Below are positions 16,008 to 24,765 of a stretch of 64,000 nt of DNA, in pieces. This DNA comes from an uncultured Eubacteriales bacterium (GTDB lineage Bacteria; Bacillota; Clostridia; Oscillospirales; Oscillospiraceae): NCBI GenBank assembly GCA_900316745.1, contig ONEB01000002.1:30194-94193 (forward strand). The letters are read 5' to 3'. A program made the position numbers and the translations under genes. How positions within the stretch are numbered: the stretch's first letter is position 1; each line of letters opens with the position of its first letter. The notes beneath the pieces are model-generated. The model was not told the origin of the DNA. It did no database searches and saw nothing but the letters and a program-made list of their open reading frames with translations.

Positions 16008-16454
16008 TTAACCGGCCATGAGGTGCACGCGCAGGACGCCGGGGCCGGCGCGCAGGGCGGTGAGAAACTGCTCCATGCTCACGCGCATGTGCTGTGTCTC
16101 GGCGGTGATCGTCACGGGCGCGACGCCGCTCGTGGGGATGCTCTGGTTGATCGTGAGGATGTTTGCGCCGTTGCCCGCGAAGATGGCGAGCACGGAGCTC
16201 AGCACGCCCTGCTTGTCGCGCAGCTCCATGTTGAACGTGACGAGACTGCCCGCCGCCATGCTGCGAAACGGGCTCACGGCGTCTTTATATTTATAGAATG
16301 CGCTGCGGCTGATGTTCACGCGCTCGACGGCCTGCGCCACCGTGCGCGCCTCGCCGGTCTCCAGAAGCTCTTTCGCCTCCACGACGCGCAGGAAGATCTC
16401 CGGCAGAACGTCCGCCTCGACGATGTAGTAGCGCGGCTTCTTCCGAGGTGCCAT
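16008..16454 (-). CDS. ACT domain-containing protein, UPF0735 (PheB-like)
   Basis: 148 residues, the UPF0735 length. The N-terminal part (about 1-65) contains a helix-turn-helix-like stretch TVAQAVERVNISRSAFYKYKD. The C-terminal ACT domain (about 70-147) has ELRDKQGVLSSVLAIFAGNGANILTINQ split around the ligand loop. ACT domains bind amino acids allosterically; the Bacillus relative PheB (YszB) is encoded beside homoserine/phenylalanine genes. Here it stands alone between spo0A and fbp. It is probably an amino-acid-responsive regulator; its ligand is unknown. Confidence 0.88.
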   Translation of the reverse strand: MAPRKKPRYYIVEADVLPEIFLRVVEAKELLETGEARTVAQAVERVNISRSAFYKYKDAVSPFRSMAAGSLVTFNMELRDKQGVLSSVLAIFAGNGANILTINQSIPTSGVAPVTITAETQHMRVSMEQFLTALRAGPGVLRVHLMAG

Positions 16455-16538
16455 GCGATCGCCTCCTTGTTCTCTTGTGTTTGATTATACAACACAATTT
16501 TTCGACACGCAAGCGCGGAAAACGGCGAGCGCTTGAGG

Positions 16539-16566
16539 TTGAAATTTTTAAAAGCTGTGCTATATT
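16539..16566 (+). promoter_or_regulatory. promoter of fbp
   Basis: TTGAAA (16539-16544), 16-nt spacer, TATATT (16561-16566), 55 nt upstream of the fbp start. Confidence 0.6.
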
Positions 16567-16620
16567 GGAAGCAGAGAAAGGCCTCCGGTGTGCGCCGGAG
16601 GGATGAGGAGGGTTTGTTTC

Positions 16621-18612
16621 ATGGAAGAGCACAAGACCTATACGCCCGAGGAGCTGCGGTATCTGCGCATGCTTGCGCGGCAGTTTCCCACGGTGCGCGC
16701 GGCGGGCACGGAAGTCATCAACCTGCAGGCGATCCTGAACCTGCCCAAGGGTACAGAGCACTTCATTTCCGATGTGCACGGCGAGCACGAGGCGTTTCTG
16801 CACATTCTCAACTCCTGCTCCGGCGTGGTGCGCCAGACGCTGGATCAGCTGTTCGGCAACAGCGTGACGAGCGCCGAGCTCGATGAGCTCGCGACGCTGA
16901 TCTACTACCCGCACGAGAAGATGGAGCTCATTCTGCCCCAGGCCGCCGACCCCGAGGAATGGTACCGCATCACGCTGCACCGGCTCGTGGAGGTCTGCCG
17001 CGTGGTCTCCGCGCCCTATACGAGATCGAAGGTGCGCAAGGCGCTGCCGCCGGACTTTGCCTACATCATCAGCGAGCTGCTGCAGACGCCGGAGGACGCG
17101 CAGGACCAGCACGACTACTTTGAAAACATCATTGCCACGGTCATCGAAACGGGGCTCGCGCCGGATCTGATCGCGGCGGTCTGCGCCGTGATCAAGCGCA
17201 TGGCGGTCGACCACATGCACATCGTCGGCGATATCTTCGACCGCGGCCCGCGCGCGGACATCATCATGGACTCGCTTTTGAAGTTCCACAGCGTGGACAT
17301 CCAGTGGGGCAACCACGATATCCTGTGGATGGGCGCGGCGTCCGGCAGCCGCACGCTCGTGGCGACGGTGCTGGCAAACTCCATCCACTACAACAATCTG
17401 GAGGTCGTCGAGACCGGCTACGGCATCTCGCTGCGCCCGCTCTCGGTGTTCGCAAACGAGGTCTATAAGGACGCCGACACGCACTGCTTCGCCGTGAAGC
17501 TCACGGGCGACGACGCCGACCAGTATTCGGAGAAGGACAAGCTCCTGTCCGCGCGCATGCACAAGGCGATCACGATCATCCTCTTCAAGCTGGAGGGGCA
17601 GAAGCTCATGCGCCACCCCGAGTACGGCATGGACGACCGTCTCCTGCTCGACAAGATCGACTATGAAAACAAGTGCATCACGATCAACGGCGTGACGTGG
17701 CCCCTCGAGGACACGGACTTCCCGACCGTCGATCCGAAGGATCCCTACACCCTCACCCCGGAGGAGGAGAGCGTCATCGACCAGCTGACCGCCTCGTTCG
17801 AGCACAGTGAGAAGCTGCAGCGCCACATCCGCTTTTTGTATTCCAAGGGCGGCATGTACAAGTGCTACAACGGCAACCTCCTTCTGCACGGCTGCATCCC
17901 GATGGCGGACGACGGCTCGCTTTTGAGCTTCAACTTCGACGGCAGGCCGCGCAGCGGAAAGGAGCTGTTCGACTACTGCGACGTCGCGGCGCGTCAGGCG
18001 TATTACTACAAGCGCGGCTCGAAGGAACGCAAGCTCGGCATGGACTTTCTGTGGTTCCTCTGGGCGGGGCGCAACAGCCCGATCTTCGGGCGCGACCGCA
18101 TGACGACGTTCGAGCGGCGCCTGATCAAGGACAAGACCGCGTGGGAGGAGCCGAAGAACGCCTACTACACGCTCTATGAAAGCGCGGAGGTCTGCGAGAG
18201 GCTGCTTGAAGAGTTCGGGCTTACGGGGCGGCACCGTCACATCATCAACGGGCACATCCCCGTCAAGGTGAAAAAGGGCGAGCGCCCGATCAAGGGCGGC
18301 GGCAAGCTGATCGTCATCGACGGCGGCTTCTGCAAGGCGTACCAGCCGACCTCCGGCATCGCGGGCTACACGCTGATCTACGACTCCTACGGCTACCGCA
18401 TCGTTGCGCACCAGCCGTTCGCCGGACGCAAAAAGGCGATCGAGGAAAACTGGGACATCACGTCGACGTATGAGATCTTCGAGCGCATGAACCACCGACG
18501 CAAGATCGCCCAGACCGACATCGGCACGCAGCTCAAAGCCCAGAGCGACGACCTGAAGCTGCTGCTGCGCGCCTACAAGGACGGCGCCGTGACAGAAGAC
18601 CACAAAGAGTGA
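16621..18612 (+). CDS. fbp: Fructose-1,6-bisphosphatase class III
   Basis: 663 residues, the usual size of Firmicute class III FBPase (FBPase_2). ATG 16621 is preceded by GAGGAGGG; the in-frame upstream codons from 16588 are not needed. Calcineurin-type metallophosphatase motifs: HFISDVHGEHEAFLHIL near residue 47, HIVGDIFDRGPRADIIMD near 205, QWGNHDILWMGA, and late histidines in HIINGHIPVK. It hydrolyses fructose-1,6-bisphosphate to fructose-6-phosphate for gluconeogenesis, consistent with growth on lactate or amino acids suggested elsewhere in the window. Monocistronic, closed by a terminator. Confidence 0.97.
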   Translation: MEEHKTYTPEELRYLRMLARQFPTVRAAGTEVINLQAILNLPKGTEHFISDVHGEHEAFLHILNSCSGVVRQTLDQLFGNSVTSAELDELATLIYYPHEKMELILPQAADPEEWYRITLHRLVEVCRVVSAPYTRSKVRKALPPDFAYIISELLQTPEDAQDQHDYFENIIATVIETGLAPDLIAAVCAVIKRMAVDHMHIVGDIFDRGPRADIIMDSLLKFHSVDIQWGNHDILWMGAASGSRTLVATVLANSIHYNNLEVVETGYGISLRPLSVFANEVYKDADTHCFAVKLTGDDADQYSEKDKLLSARMHKAITIILFKLEGQKLMRHPEYGMDDRLLLDKIDYENKCITINGVTWPLEDTDFPTVDPKDPYTLTPEEESVIDQLTASFEHSEKLQRHIRFLYSKGGMYKCYNGNLLLHGCIPMADDGSLLSFNFDGRPRSGKELFDYCDVAARQAYYYKRGSKERKLGMDFLWFLWAGRNSPIFGRDRMTTFERRLIKDKTAWEEPKNAYYTLYESAEVCERLLEEFGLTGRHRHIINGHIPVKVKKGERPIKGGGKLIVIDGGFCKAYQPTSGIAGYTLIYDSYGYRIVAHQPFAGRKKAIEENWDITSTYEIFERMNHRRKIAQTDIGTQLKAQSDDLKLLLRAYKDGAVTEDHKE

Positions 18613-18618
18613 TAAAAA

Positions 18619-18655
18619 ACATGCACAGGCGGTAATGCCTGTGCATGTGATTTTT
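18619..18655. terminator. bidirectional terminator between fbp and the C39-like gene
   Basis: ACATGCACAGGC/GCCTGTGCATGT (12 bp, loop GGTAAT) with A run before and T run after; serves both convergent genes. Confidence 0.9.
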
Positions 18656-19481
18656 AAAGCTTCGTAAATGCCCAGCCGCCGCGGATCTGGGGCTCGAGCT
18701 CCGCGAACGACCATGTCCGCATCGAGCGGGTGCGGCTGTTGGGGTCGTTGATGATGATGCCGCCGTTTTCGGCGATGCCGGTGAGCACGATGTAGTGCCC
18801 GTGCAGCGTGAAGTCGCCGGGACCCATGATGCAGATGATCGGCGTGCCGGCAGAGAGCGTCTGCCAGAAATAATCGTTGGAGAGCGTGATGCCCGAAGCG
18901 CGCAGCCCGAGCGCGGCGGAGCCCTCGGAGAAGAGCGCCCATTTCGTGCCGCTGCCGACCTCGTTGTAGCCGTGCTCCTCGGCATAGCGCGCCATCCAGA
19001 GCGGGTCGTGCTCCGTGTGGCCGGTGAGGAAAATGTCTACCATCGAAAGGCAGGTCGGGCCGCAGCCGGAGCGGGCGAAGAAGTTTTCGTTGTAGCTTTC
19101 ATAGCCCCAGCGCTCGTCCCACTGGTAGAGCCGGGGAACGCTCTCGGAGCCCGCGAGATCAGAGAGATCAATCTCCGGGTGCAGGTCGTGGCGCGTCGGG
19201 TAGTGCGCGACGAACATCCACGCGTCGGGGTTCACCGCGAACAGCTCCTGCAGCGCCTGGGGGATGTCGTCCGCCGTGTAGTACGGCCGGGGAATCTTCG
19301 GCAGGGGCGTGCTCGCCGCGACGGAGACGGGCTCGACGGTCTGGATCGTAAACGTGAGCCGGTCCTTCAGCCCGAACCACATCGCGCAGCCGAGCGCCAC
19401 GCCCAGAAGAATCTGCGCCGTCACGAGCGCGGCTGTATGCACTTTTTGCTTCGCGGTATCGCTGATGCTGATGATCGTCAC
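18654..19481 (-). CDS. Membrane-anchored C39-like cysteine peptidase-fold protein
   Basis: 275 residues from GTG 19481, chosen because AAGGAGG lies 6 nt upstream; the longer open frame runs antisense into the next gene. One N-terminal membrane segment (about residues 14-36) would place the rest outside. The C-terminal Peptidase_C39_2 domain shows the catalytic Cys in FARSGCGPTCLSMV, His in LHGHYIVLTGI and Asp in INDPNS. Proteins of this type are secreted or anchored peptidases of unknown substrate. Downstream of an ABC operon on the same strand but separated from it by a terminator. Confidence 0.85.
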   Translation of the reverse strand: MTIISISDTAKQKVHTAALVTAQILLGVALGCAMWFGLKDRLTFTIQTVEPVSVAASTPLPKIPRPYYTADDIPQALQELFAVNPDAWMFVAHYPTRHDLHPEIDLSDLAGSESVPRLYQWDERWGYESYNENFFARSGCGPTCLSMVDIFLTGHTEHDPLWMARYAEEHGYNEVGSGTKWALFSEGSAALGLRASGITLSNDYFWQTLSAGTPIICIMGPGDFTLHGHYIVLTGIAENGGIIINDPNSRTRSMRTWSFAELEPQIRGGWAFTKL

Positions 19482-19571
19482 GTTTCTGCCTCCTTCCCGC
19501 GTTTTCGACGGCTTGTCCGCCGGAGAATGCAAGTTTACCATAAAAGGAAACAAAAAGCAACAACAAAATAC

Positions 19572-19602
19572 AAAAAAGGCAGCGCATGTTTGCGCTGCCT
19601 TT
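19572..19602 (-). terminator. terminator of the GntR/ABC operon
   Basis: AAAGGCAGCGCA/TGCGCTGCCTTT hairpin with a T run on the minus strand, 7 nt after the permease stop. Confidence 0.9.
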
Positions 19603-19608
19603 CGGATA

Positions 19609-21387
19609 TCATTCGATGCCCGGGATCTCGTAGCCGTGCGCTGCGAGCCAGGCGAGGGTGTGGGTGGTATCGGGCGTGAGCACATAATACAGCATCTGCG
19701 TGCCCCTGTCCTCCCAGCGGAGCGTGAACGTGATGGCGAGGTGGCTGGGATAGGCGTGCTCCACGGTCGAGAGCGTCGTGCTCGGGAACGCGCCTGCGCT
19801 GCGGTCGGGCAGGATGGCGTTCTGCCAGAGATCCATGGCCGCCCGATCATCGAGGAAGAAGGAGGTGTATTGGCCGGTATAGTCGTCCGTGTCGTCCGGC
19901 ATGGGTGTGTTCCAGCTGATCTCGACTTCTTCAAGCGCCTGCGCCGTCATGTCGTGCCAGGGCTCGAGCGAGGCGTCGAAGACGTCGGATCGGCTGAGCA
20001 GAGCGCGCAGCCGGCCGGCGGAGCAGTCGGCGCTGCTGTCGTCGCGCACGGTGTAGCTGCGCGTGAGGGTCTTGCCGTTTTTCAGGTGATAGGTCAGGCG
20101 CACATCGCCGCTGCCGTAGAAGCCGGGCTCCTGCTCGTCAATGAGATCGCGGTGCAGGTCGGTGAGCGCTGCCAGCGTGTCGGCGTCCGTGATCTCCGCC
20201 TGGAGCTGGTACCATGCGTTGACCTCCGCGCGCTCGATCTCGGCGGGGTCGGGCACGTTGTGCACATAGCCGAAGACGTCCAGCTGCATCGCGCCCACGA
20301 TGAGGCAGGCGACGAGCGCCGTGACGGCGACGCCGAGCCAGCTCTTTTTCTTCACGCGCACGGACTTCATGAGGATCATCTCGCTGATGAGATAGCCGAT
20401 CGCCGCGCCGAGCGCCGTGAGCGCGAGCACGCCGACGGTCGAGTCCGAGAAATTGTCACGGAAGAAAAGCGCAATGAAGGCGGGCAGACCCAGCGCGCAG
20501 AAGAACGTCACGATATATTTCAGCAGCTGCCCCAGCCACTTTGCGGTCACGGGCTCCTGCGCGCACTCCATGCTGCGGCGCTTGAAGAGCACGAGGGCGA
20601 GTGCGGCGAGGACGACGCCGGCGGCGAGATAGGTCAGCACGACCGGCCAGCCGCGGAAGCTGAGAACCGCTTCGGGCGGCATGGCGTTGTAATTCATGCC
20701 GGTATTTACCAGAAGCTGCTCGCAGGGGGAGAGCTTCTCCAGCCACGAGAAGGCGGCGAGCGTCCCGTCCGCGGGCACGCCGATCAGCAGCAGCCGCGCC
20801 ATGTACTGCAGCATGCCGCTGAGCACCACGCCGCCGAAGTTCACGAGCGCATACAGCGGCACGAGCACGAGAATGTGCCCCGTGAGCATCGCGCAGAACA
20901 CGCCGACGGCATAGAACGTCACAGACTCCGCCGCGTACGCGCCGAGCCATGTCCAGACGGCGCCGAGATCATGCACGCCCTTGGTGAGCGCGAGCAGCGC
21001 CGCGAGCGCCGCCGACAGGAGCCCCGCCGAGAGCAGCATCGTGAGCCCTGCAAGAAAGCTCGAGCAGAAGAGTCCCTCGCGCCGGATCGGGAGCGAGGCC
21101 ATCAGTCCCGCGGCGCGGTTCGTGAAGAGATAGTCGAATGTCGCCGCCGCGAACACCAGCCCGAACAGGCAGGTGAACACCGGCAGGCTGTTTGTCGCCT
21201 CCAGCGCGATGGTCGCAACGACCGCCGCGGCGGGCATGCCGCCGTAGATCATACTGGAATCGATACGCGCGATCAGATACGGCATGGAGAAAAACAGAAT
21301 CAGCGCCGCGCCCGCCCACAGGGGCCAGTAGCGCGAGAGCGTTTTGCGGTAAACCGCGCCGTTAAAGCAGGATGTCTTTGACTGCAT
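19609..21387 (-). CDS. ABC transporter permease with large extracytoplasmic domain (YtrC/D-like)
   Basis: 592 residues from ATG 21387 (GGGAGG 8 nt upstream; overlaps the ATPase gene by 26 nt). About twelve hydrophobic segments in the first 370 residues (ABC2 or YtrC-type permease), including the loop FTNRAAGLMASLPIRREGLF, which is typical of GntR-linked ABC exporters. After the last span (near 375) a ~220-residue polar domain follows with YHLKNGKTLTRSY and TFTLRWED, probably outside. With the next gene it forms an ABC unit resembling Bacillus ytrABCDEF, linked to cell-envelope antibiotic response. Substrate unknown. Confidence 0.85.
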   Translation of the reverse strand: MQSKTSCFNGAVYRKTLSRYWPLWAGAALILFFSMPYLIARIDSSMIYGGMPAAAVVATIALEATNSLPVFTCLFGLVFAAATFDYLFTNRAAGLMASLPIRREGLFCSSFLAGLTMLLSAGLLSAALAALLALTKGVHDLGAVWTWLGAYAAESVTFYAVGVFCAMLTGHILVLVPLYALVNFGGVVLSGMLQYMARLLLIGVPADGTLAAFSWLEKLSPCEQLLVNTGMNYNAMPPEAVLSFRGWPVVLTYLAAGVVLAALALVLFKRRSMECAQEPVTAKWLGQLLKYIVTFFCALGLPAFIALFFRDNFSDSTVGVLALTALGAAIGYLISEMILMKSVRVKKKSWLGVAVTALVACLIVGAMQLDVFGYVHNVPDPAEIERAEVNAWYQLQAEITDADTLAALTDLHRDLIDEQEPGFYGSGDVRLTYHLKNGKTLTRSYTVRDDSSADCSAGRLRALLSRSDVFDASLEPWHDMTAQALEEVEISWNTPMPDDTDDYTGQYTSFFLDDRAAMDLWQNAILPDRSAGAFPSTTLSTVEHAYPSHLAITFTLRWEDRGTQMLYYVLTPDTTHTLAWLAAHGYEIPGIE

Positions 21388-22255
21388 AGTCCGCACCTCC
21401 CAGCTCATAGATGAAAACTTCCTCCAGATTCAGCGGCACGACGTCGAGATACTGCGGCTGGCACGCGGCGAACATCGCCTGCGCCGCCTGGGCGTCGCCG
21501 CGCACGATCAGCGTGTGCATGCGTCCGGTGCTGCTCCGGTGCAGGATCGGGAGATCCTCGGGGAGCGCGCTGCCCTCCGGCAGGGCGACGAGCACCTTGA
21601 CCGTGCCGCCCTGAAGCTCCGAGAGCGAACGCTCCAGCAGGAGCTTTCCGTGATCCATGATGCCGACGTGGTCGCACACGTCCTCGAGCTCGCGCAGGTT
21701 GTGCGACGAGACGAGCACTGTTGTGCCGTACTCCGCCACGTCCGCCATCACGAGACTCCACACCTGCCGGCGCATCACGGGGTCGAGTCCGTCCACGGGC
21801 TCGTCGAGCACCAGCAGCTCCGGTCGGGTGCTGAGCGCGAGCCAGAACGCCGCCTGCTTCTGCATGCCCTTGGACATGCGGCGGATCGGCTGCTTGGGGT
21901 CTAAGTCGAACGCCTCTTTGAGCTTTTCAAAGCGCTCGGGATCAAAGTTCGGGCAGACGCCCTTGTAGAATTTTGCCATGTCCCGGATGGACGCCGCGGA
22001 AAAATAGAACACGTCGTCCGGGATGTAGCCGATGCGCGCTTTCGCCGCCGGGTTTTCAAACACCGGCGCGCCCGAGAGCGTGATCGTGCCGGAGCTGGGC
22101 TTGTAGATGCCCGTGATGCAGCGGATCGCCGTGCTCTTGCCCGCGCCGTTGGGGCCCACGAGCCCGTAGACCGCGCCCTGCGGCACCGTCATCGTGAGAT
22201 CGTCCAGCGCGCGGAAGCCGTCGAACGTCTTGACCACATTCTGCAATTTCAGCAT
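21362..22255 (-). CDS. ABC transporter ATP-binding protein (YtrB-like)
   Basis: 297 residues. Walker A GPNGAGKST near residue 38, Q-loop replaced by GYIPDDVFYF, signature RMSKGMQKQ (degenerate LSGGQ, normal in this subfamily), Walker B LLVLDEPVDGLDP, H-loop SSHNLRELE. The C-terminal tail TVKVLVALPEG to EEVFIYELGG is the usual regulatory extension. It overlaps the regulator stop upstream and the permease start downstream, a tight regulator-ATPase-permease operon. Confidence 0.94.
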   Translation of the reverse strand: MLKLQNVVKTFDGFRALDDLTMTVPQGAVYGLVGPNGAGKSTAIRCITGIYKPSSGTITLSGAPVFENPAAKARIGYIPDDVFYFSAASIRDMAKFYKGVCPNFDPERFEKLKEAFDLDPKQPIRRMSKGMQKQAAFWLALSTRPELLVLDEPVDGLDPVMRRQVWSLVMADVAEYGTTVLVSSHNLRELEDVCDHVGIMDHGKLLLERSLSELQGGTVKVLVALPEGSALPEDLPILHRSSTGRMHTLIVRGDAQAAQAMFAACQPQYLDVVPLNLEEVFIYELGGADYAVKDILL

Positions 22256-22626
22256 TCGTCATTCTCTCCTTTCCCGATGCGCGCGATGAGCGCCTCGCGC
22301 GTCACGCCGAGATAATTGAGCTCCCGCACCGTCTCGTCGAGCGTGTGCAGCAGCTTGTCGCGCCGCTGGATGTCAATCTCGCTGCGCGCTGCGGCAAAGC
22401 TGCCCTTGCCCGGCACGGAGTAGAGATAGCCCTCCTGCTCCAGAGCCCGGTAGGCCCGCTGGATCGTGTTCGGGTTGATCGCAAGCTGGCTCGCCAGCTC
22501 CCGCACCGAGGGGAGCTTTTCGCCGCCTGCGAGCGCGCCCGATACGATCAGCGTCCGCAGCCCGTCGCGCACCTGCTCGTAAATCGGCCGCGGGTCGCGG
22601 TAGTTGATGTTGATCGTGGGAACCAC
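22249..22626 (-). CDS. GntR family regulator, YtrA subfamily
   Basis: About 125 residues. The winged-helix domain begins INYRDPRPIYEQVRDGLRTLI, with the recognition helix LPSVRELASQLAINPNTIQRA; the short C-terminal tail is typical of YtrA, not of ligand-binding FadR/HutC types. The start is uncertain. AGGAGG is followed directly by GTG (22626), with no other ATG/GTG/TTG at normal spacing; an ATC at 22614 would be spaced better but is non-canonical. The 3' end overlaps the ATPase start. It probably represses its own operon through the palindrome over the promoter. Confidence 0.88.
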   Translation of the reverse strand: MVPTININYRDPRPIYEQVRDGLRTLIVSGALAGGEKLPSVRELASQLAINPNTIQRAYRALEQEGYLYSVPGKGSFAAARSEIDIQRRDKLLHTLDETVRELNYLGVTREALIARIGKGENDEC

Positions 22627-22654
22627 CTCCTGATGGGCGTGTATGAAGTGTATT

Positions 22655-22701
22655 AACTGTCTTAGTACAGTTAGGATAGCACGGATGCATGCGCCTGTCA
22701 A
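22655..22701 (-). promoter_or_regulatory. GntR operon promoter with overlapping operator
   Basis: Minus strand: TTGACA (22696-22701), 17 nt, TATCCT (22673-22678), followed at once by the perfect palindrome AACTGT-ACTAAG-ACAGTT (22655-22672) over the expected transcription start. This layout fits autorepression by the YtrA-type regulator. Confidence 0.75.
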
Positions 22702-22728
22702 GAGGTTTTTTTGCGCGGGCGTCCGCAC

Positions 22729-22756
22729 TTGTAATTATCCAGAAATTCGGTATAAT
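22729..22756 (+). promoter_or_regulatory. promoter of the PrsW-like gene
   Basis: TTGTAA (22729-22734), 16-nt spacer, TATAAT (22751-22756), 35 nt before the ATG; divergent from the GntR promoter. Confidence 0.65.
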
Positions 22757-22790
22757 AAAGGCATATCAACGTGGATGGGAGCTGGGAGCG

Positions 22791-23537
22791 ATGAATCTGC
22801 TGCTCATGATCGCGCTGCTGCCGGCGGCGCTGCTGACGATCTATATCTATAAAAAGGACCGCGTGGAGCGCGAGCCGGTGCGGATGATCGTGCGGCTGCT
22901 GGCGCTGGGCGCGTTTGCGTGTCTCCCGGCCTCGGTGCTGGAGATGGCGATCTCGCGCGTGCTTTCGGCCTTCGATTTCCGGAACCCGTATTTCGCGTCG
23001 TTCCTGGAGGCGTTCGCCGTGGCGGCGCTGTGCGAGGAGCTGGTGAAGTATTTCTTCCTGCGCCGGACGACCTGGCGGAGCGCGGCGTTTGACTATCAGT
23101 TCGACGCGATCGTGTACGGTGTGTCGGTGTCGCTGGGCTTTGCGGCGCTCGAGAACGTGATGTATGTGATGCAGTCGGGCTTCGAGACGGGGCTGCTGCG
23201 CGCGGTCACGTCCGTGCCGGGGCACGCGATCTTCGGCGTGTTCATGGGGTTTTTCTACGGCTATGCCAAGCTCGCCGAGGCGCAGGGGCGCGCGTCTGAG
23301 GCGCGGGAGTATCTGGCGCTGAGCGTGCTGACGCCGATTCTGCTGCACGGGACGTATGACTTCATCGCGTTCTCGATGCAGATCTCGGAGCTTTGGATGG
23401 CGCCGTTTTTCGCGTATGTGGCGCTGCTGTATCTCATCGGCCTGCGCCGCGTGAACCGCTCGGCGAGAGACGACCGGCGCATCACCCAGCCGCAGACGAA
23501 TTTCAACGTGCGGCAGTGGTTCGACCAATGGCAATAA
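22791..23537 (+). CDS. PrsW-like intramembrane metalloprotease
   Basis: 248 residues from ATG 22791 (GGGAG upstream; the earlier in-frame start lies ahead of the promoter). About eight membrane segments. The conserved PrsW/CPBP-type motifs are present: AALCEELVKYFFLRR (EExxK), GHAIFGVFMGFFYG (His) and LLHGTYDFIAF (His/Asp). PrsW cleaves anti-sigma factors at site 1 in Bacillus, and the homologue in Clostridioides acts similarly. No sigma/anti-sigma pair is nearby, so the substrate is unknown. Structured repeat C begins immediately after the stop codon. Confidence 0.9.
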   Translation: MNLLLMIALLPAALLTIYIYKKDRVEREPVRMIVRLLALGAFACLPASVLEMAISRVLSAFDFRNPYFASFLEAFAVAALCEELVKYFFLRRTTWRSAAFDYQFDAIVYGVSVSLGFAALENVMYVMQSGFETGLLRAVTSVPGHAIFGVFMGFFYGYAKLAEAQGRASEAREYLALSVLTPILLHGTYDFIAFSMQISELWMAPFFAYVALLYLIGLRRVNRSARDDRRITQPQTNFNVRQWFDQWQ

Positions 23538-23729
23538 GCCTCGCAGAGTTTTTCGCCCGCAGGCGAAAAAGCAATTTAAAACTATTTTCCCTCCGCGGCT
23601 TTGCCGTGGAGGGAAAATTCTTATCGCGGAGCGGAGACGACTCTCGCTCAAAAGCGGAGCTTTTGAGGCTGAGGCGTTGCAGCGGAGTGCAAGCTCCTCC
23701 AACTGGAAGCCGCAAGGCTTTCAGTTGGC
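23538..23729 (-). repeat. Structured repeat family 2, copy C (3' of galE)
   Basis: Read on the minus strand after the galE stop: hairpin with GCAA-type loop (23699-23727, overlapping the galE end), hairpin CTCAAAAGC/GCTTTTGAG (23647-23667), hairpin 2 with a 15-bp stem (23585-23599/23603-23617), a linker ending AAATTGC, hairpin 1 TTTTTCGCC/GGCGAAAAA (23549-23570), and the shared end AACTCTGCGAGGC (complement of 23538-23550). The final motif abuts the prsW stop. The same order is found at 30386-30569 and 39658-39812. Confidence 0.8.
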
Positions 23730-24740
23730 ATTGTAGCCCATGGGGTTTTTCGTCTGCCAGTTCCAGGTGTCGCGGCACATGTCCTCGATGTTGTATTCGG
23801 CGCGCCAGTGCAGAAGCTCTGCGCTCTTGTCCGGGCAGGCGTAGCACACGGCGAGGTCGCCGGCGCGGCGGGGCGCAAAGACAAACGGGATCGTGAGGTG
23901 GTTTGCCGTCTCAAACGCGCGTACCATCTGCAGCACGCTGCTGCCCTGACCGGTGCCGAGGTTGAAGACGCTCTCGCCGCTGTGCGCGTCCATGTAGGCG
24001 ATGGCGGCGACGTGGCCGCGCGCGAGGTCCACGACGTGGATGTAGTCGCGGATGGCGGTGCCGTCGGGCGTGTCATAGTCGTTGCCGAAGATGCTCAGCT
24101 TCTCCCGGCGGCCGATGGCGGTCTGGGAGATGAAGGGCATGAGGTTGTTCGGGATGCCGCGCGGGTCCTCGCCGATGAGACCGCTCGCGTGCGCGCCGAC
24201 GGGGTTGAAGTAGCGCAGGAGCACGACCGACCAGCTGGGGTCCGCCACGACGGCGTCGCGCAGGATCTGCTCGCAGACGTACTTCGTCCAGCCGTAGGGG
24301 TTCGTGCAGTTGCCGGTCTTGCTCGTCTCATAGAGCGGCATCGGGTTGTCGCCGGAGTAGACCGTCGCGGAGGAGGAGAAGATGATCTTCTTGACGTTGT
24401 GCGCGCGCATTGTCTGCACGAGCACGAGCGTGGAGTTGAGGTTGTTGTCGTAGTATTCGATCGGCATGCGCACGCTCTCGCCCACGGCCTTGAGACCGGC
24501 GAAGTGGATCACGCAGTCAATGTCGTGGCGGCGGAACACCTCGTCGAGGCGCTCGCGGTCGCGCACGTCGATCTCGTAGAAGGTCACGCCCTTGCCCGTG
24601 ATCTGCTCGACGCGGCGCCCTGCCTCGGCGCTGGAGTTGACAAGGTTGTCGACGATGACGACGTCCATGCCCTGCTTCAAGAGCTCCACGCAGGTGTGGC
24701 TGCCGATGTAGCCCATGCCTCCGGTTACCAGTACGGTCAT
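23721..24740 (-). CDS. galE: UDP-glucose 4-epimerase
   Basis: 339 residues, the standard GalE length. NAD-binding GGMGYIGSHTCVELL at the N-terminus; VDNLVNSSAE; HFAGLKAVGESV; the catalytic Ser in FSSSATVYG-like SSSATVYSG; and the YxxxK pair in NPYGWTKYVCEQIL. It interconverts UDP-glucose and UDP-galactose for galactose use and envelope polysaccharides. It stands alone; the flippase at 32-33.6 kb could use its sugars. The last codons form one arm of a hairpin of repeat copy C. Confidence 0.97.
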   Translation of the reverse strand: MTVLVTGGMGYIGSHTCVELLKQGMDVVIVDNLVNSSAEAGRRVEQITGKGVTFYEIDVRDRERLDEVFRRHDIDCVIHFAGLKAVGESVRMPIEYYDNNLNSTLVLVQTMRAHNVKKIIFSSSATVYSGDNPMPLYETSKTGNCTNPYGWTKYVCEQILRDAVVADPSWSVVLLRYFNPVGAHASGLIGEDPRGIPNNLMPFISQTAIGRREKLSIFGNDYDTPDGTAIRDYIHVVDLARGHVAAIAYMDAHSGESVFNLGTGQGSSVLQMVRAFETANHLTIPFVFAPRRAGDLAVCYACPDKSAELLHWRAEYNIEDMCRDTWNWQTKNPMGYNAN

Positions 24741-24765
24741 AGTATGAAATCTCCTTTACTAGGTT

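Noticed and set aside
16291-18942. 883-residue minus-strand open frame
   Set aside because: Mirror of the fbp gene; the plus strand has metallophosphatase motifs throughout.
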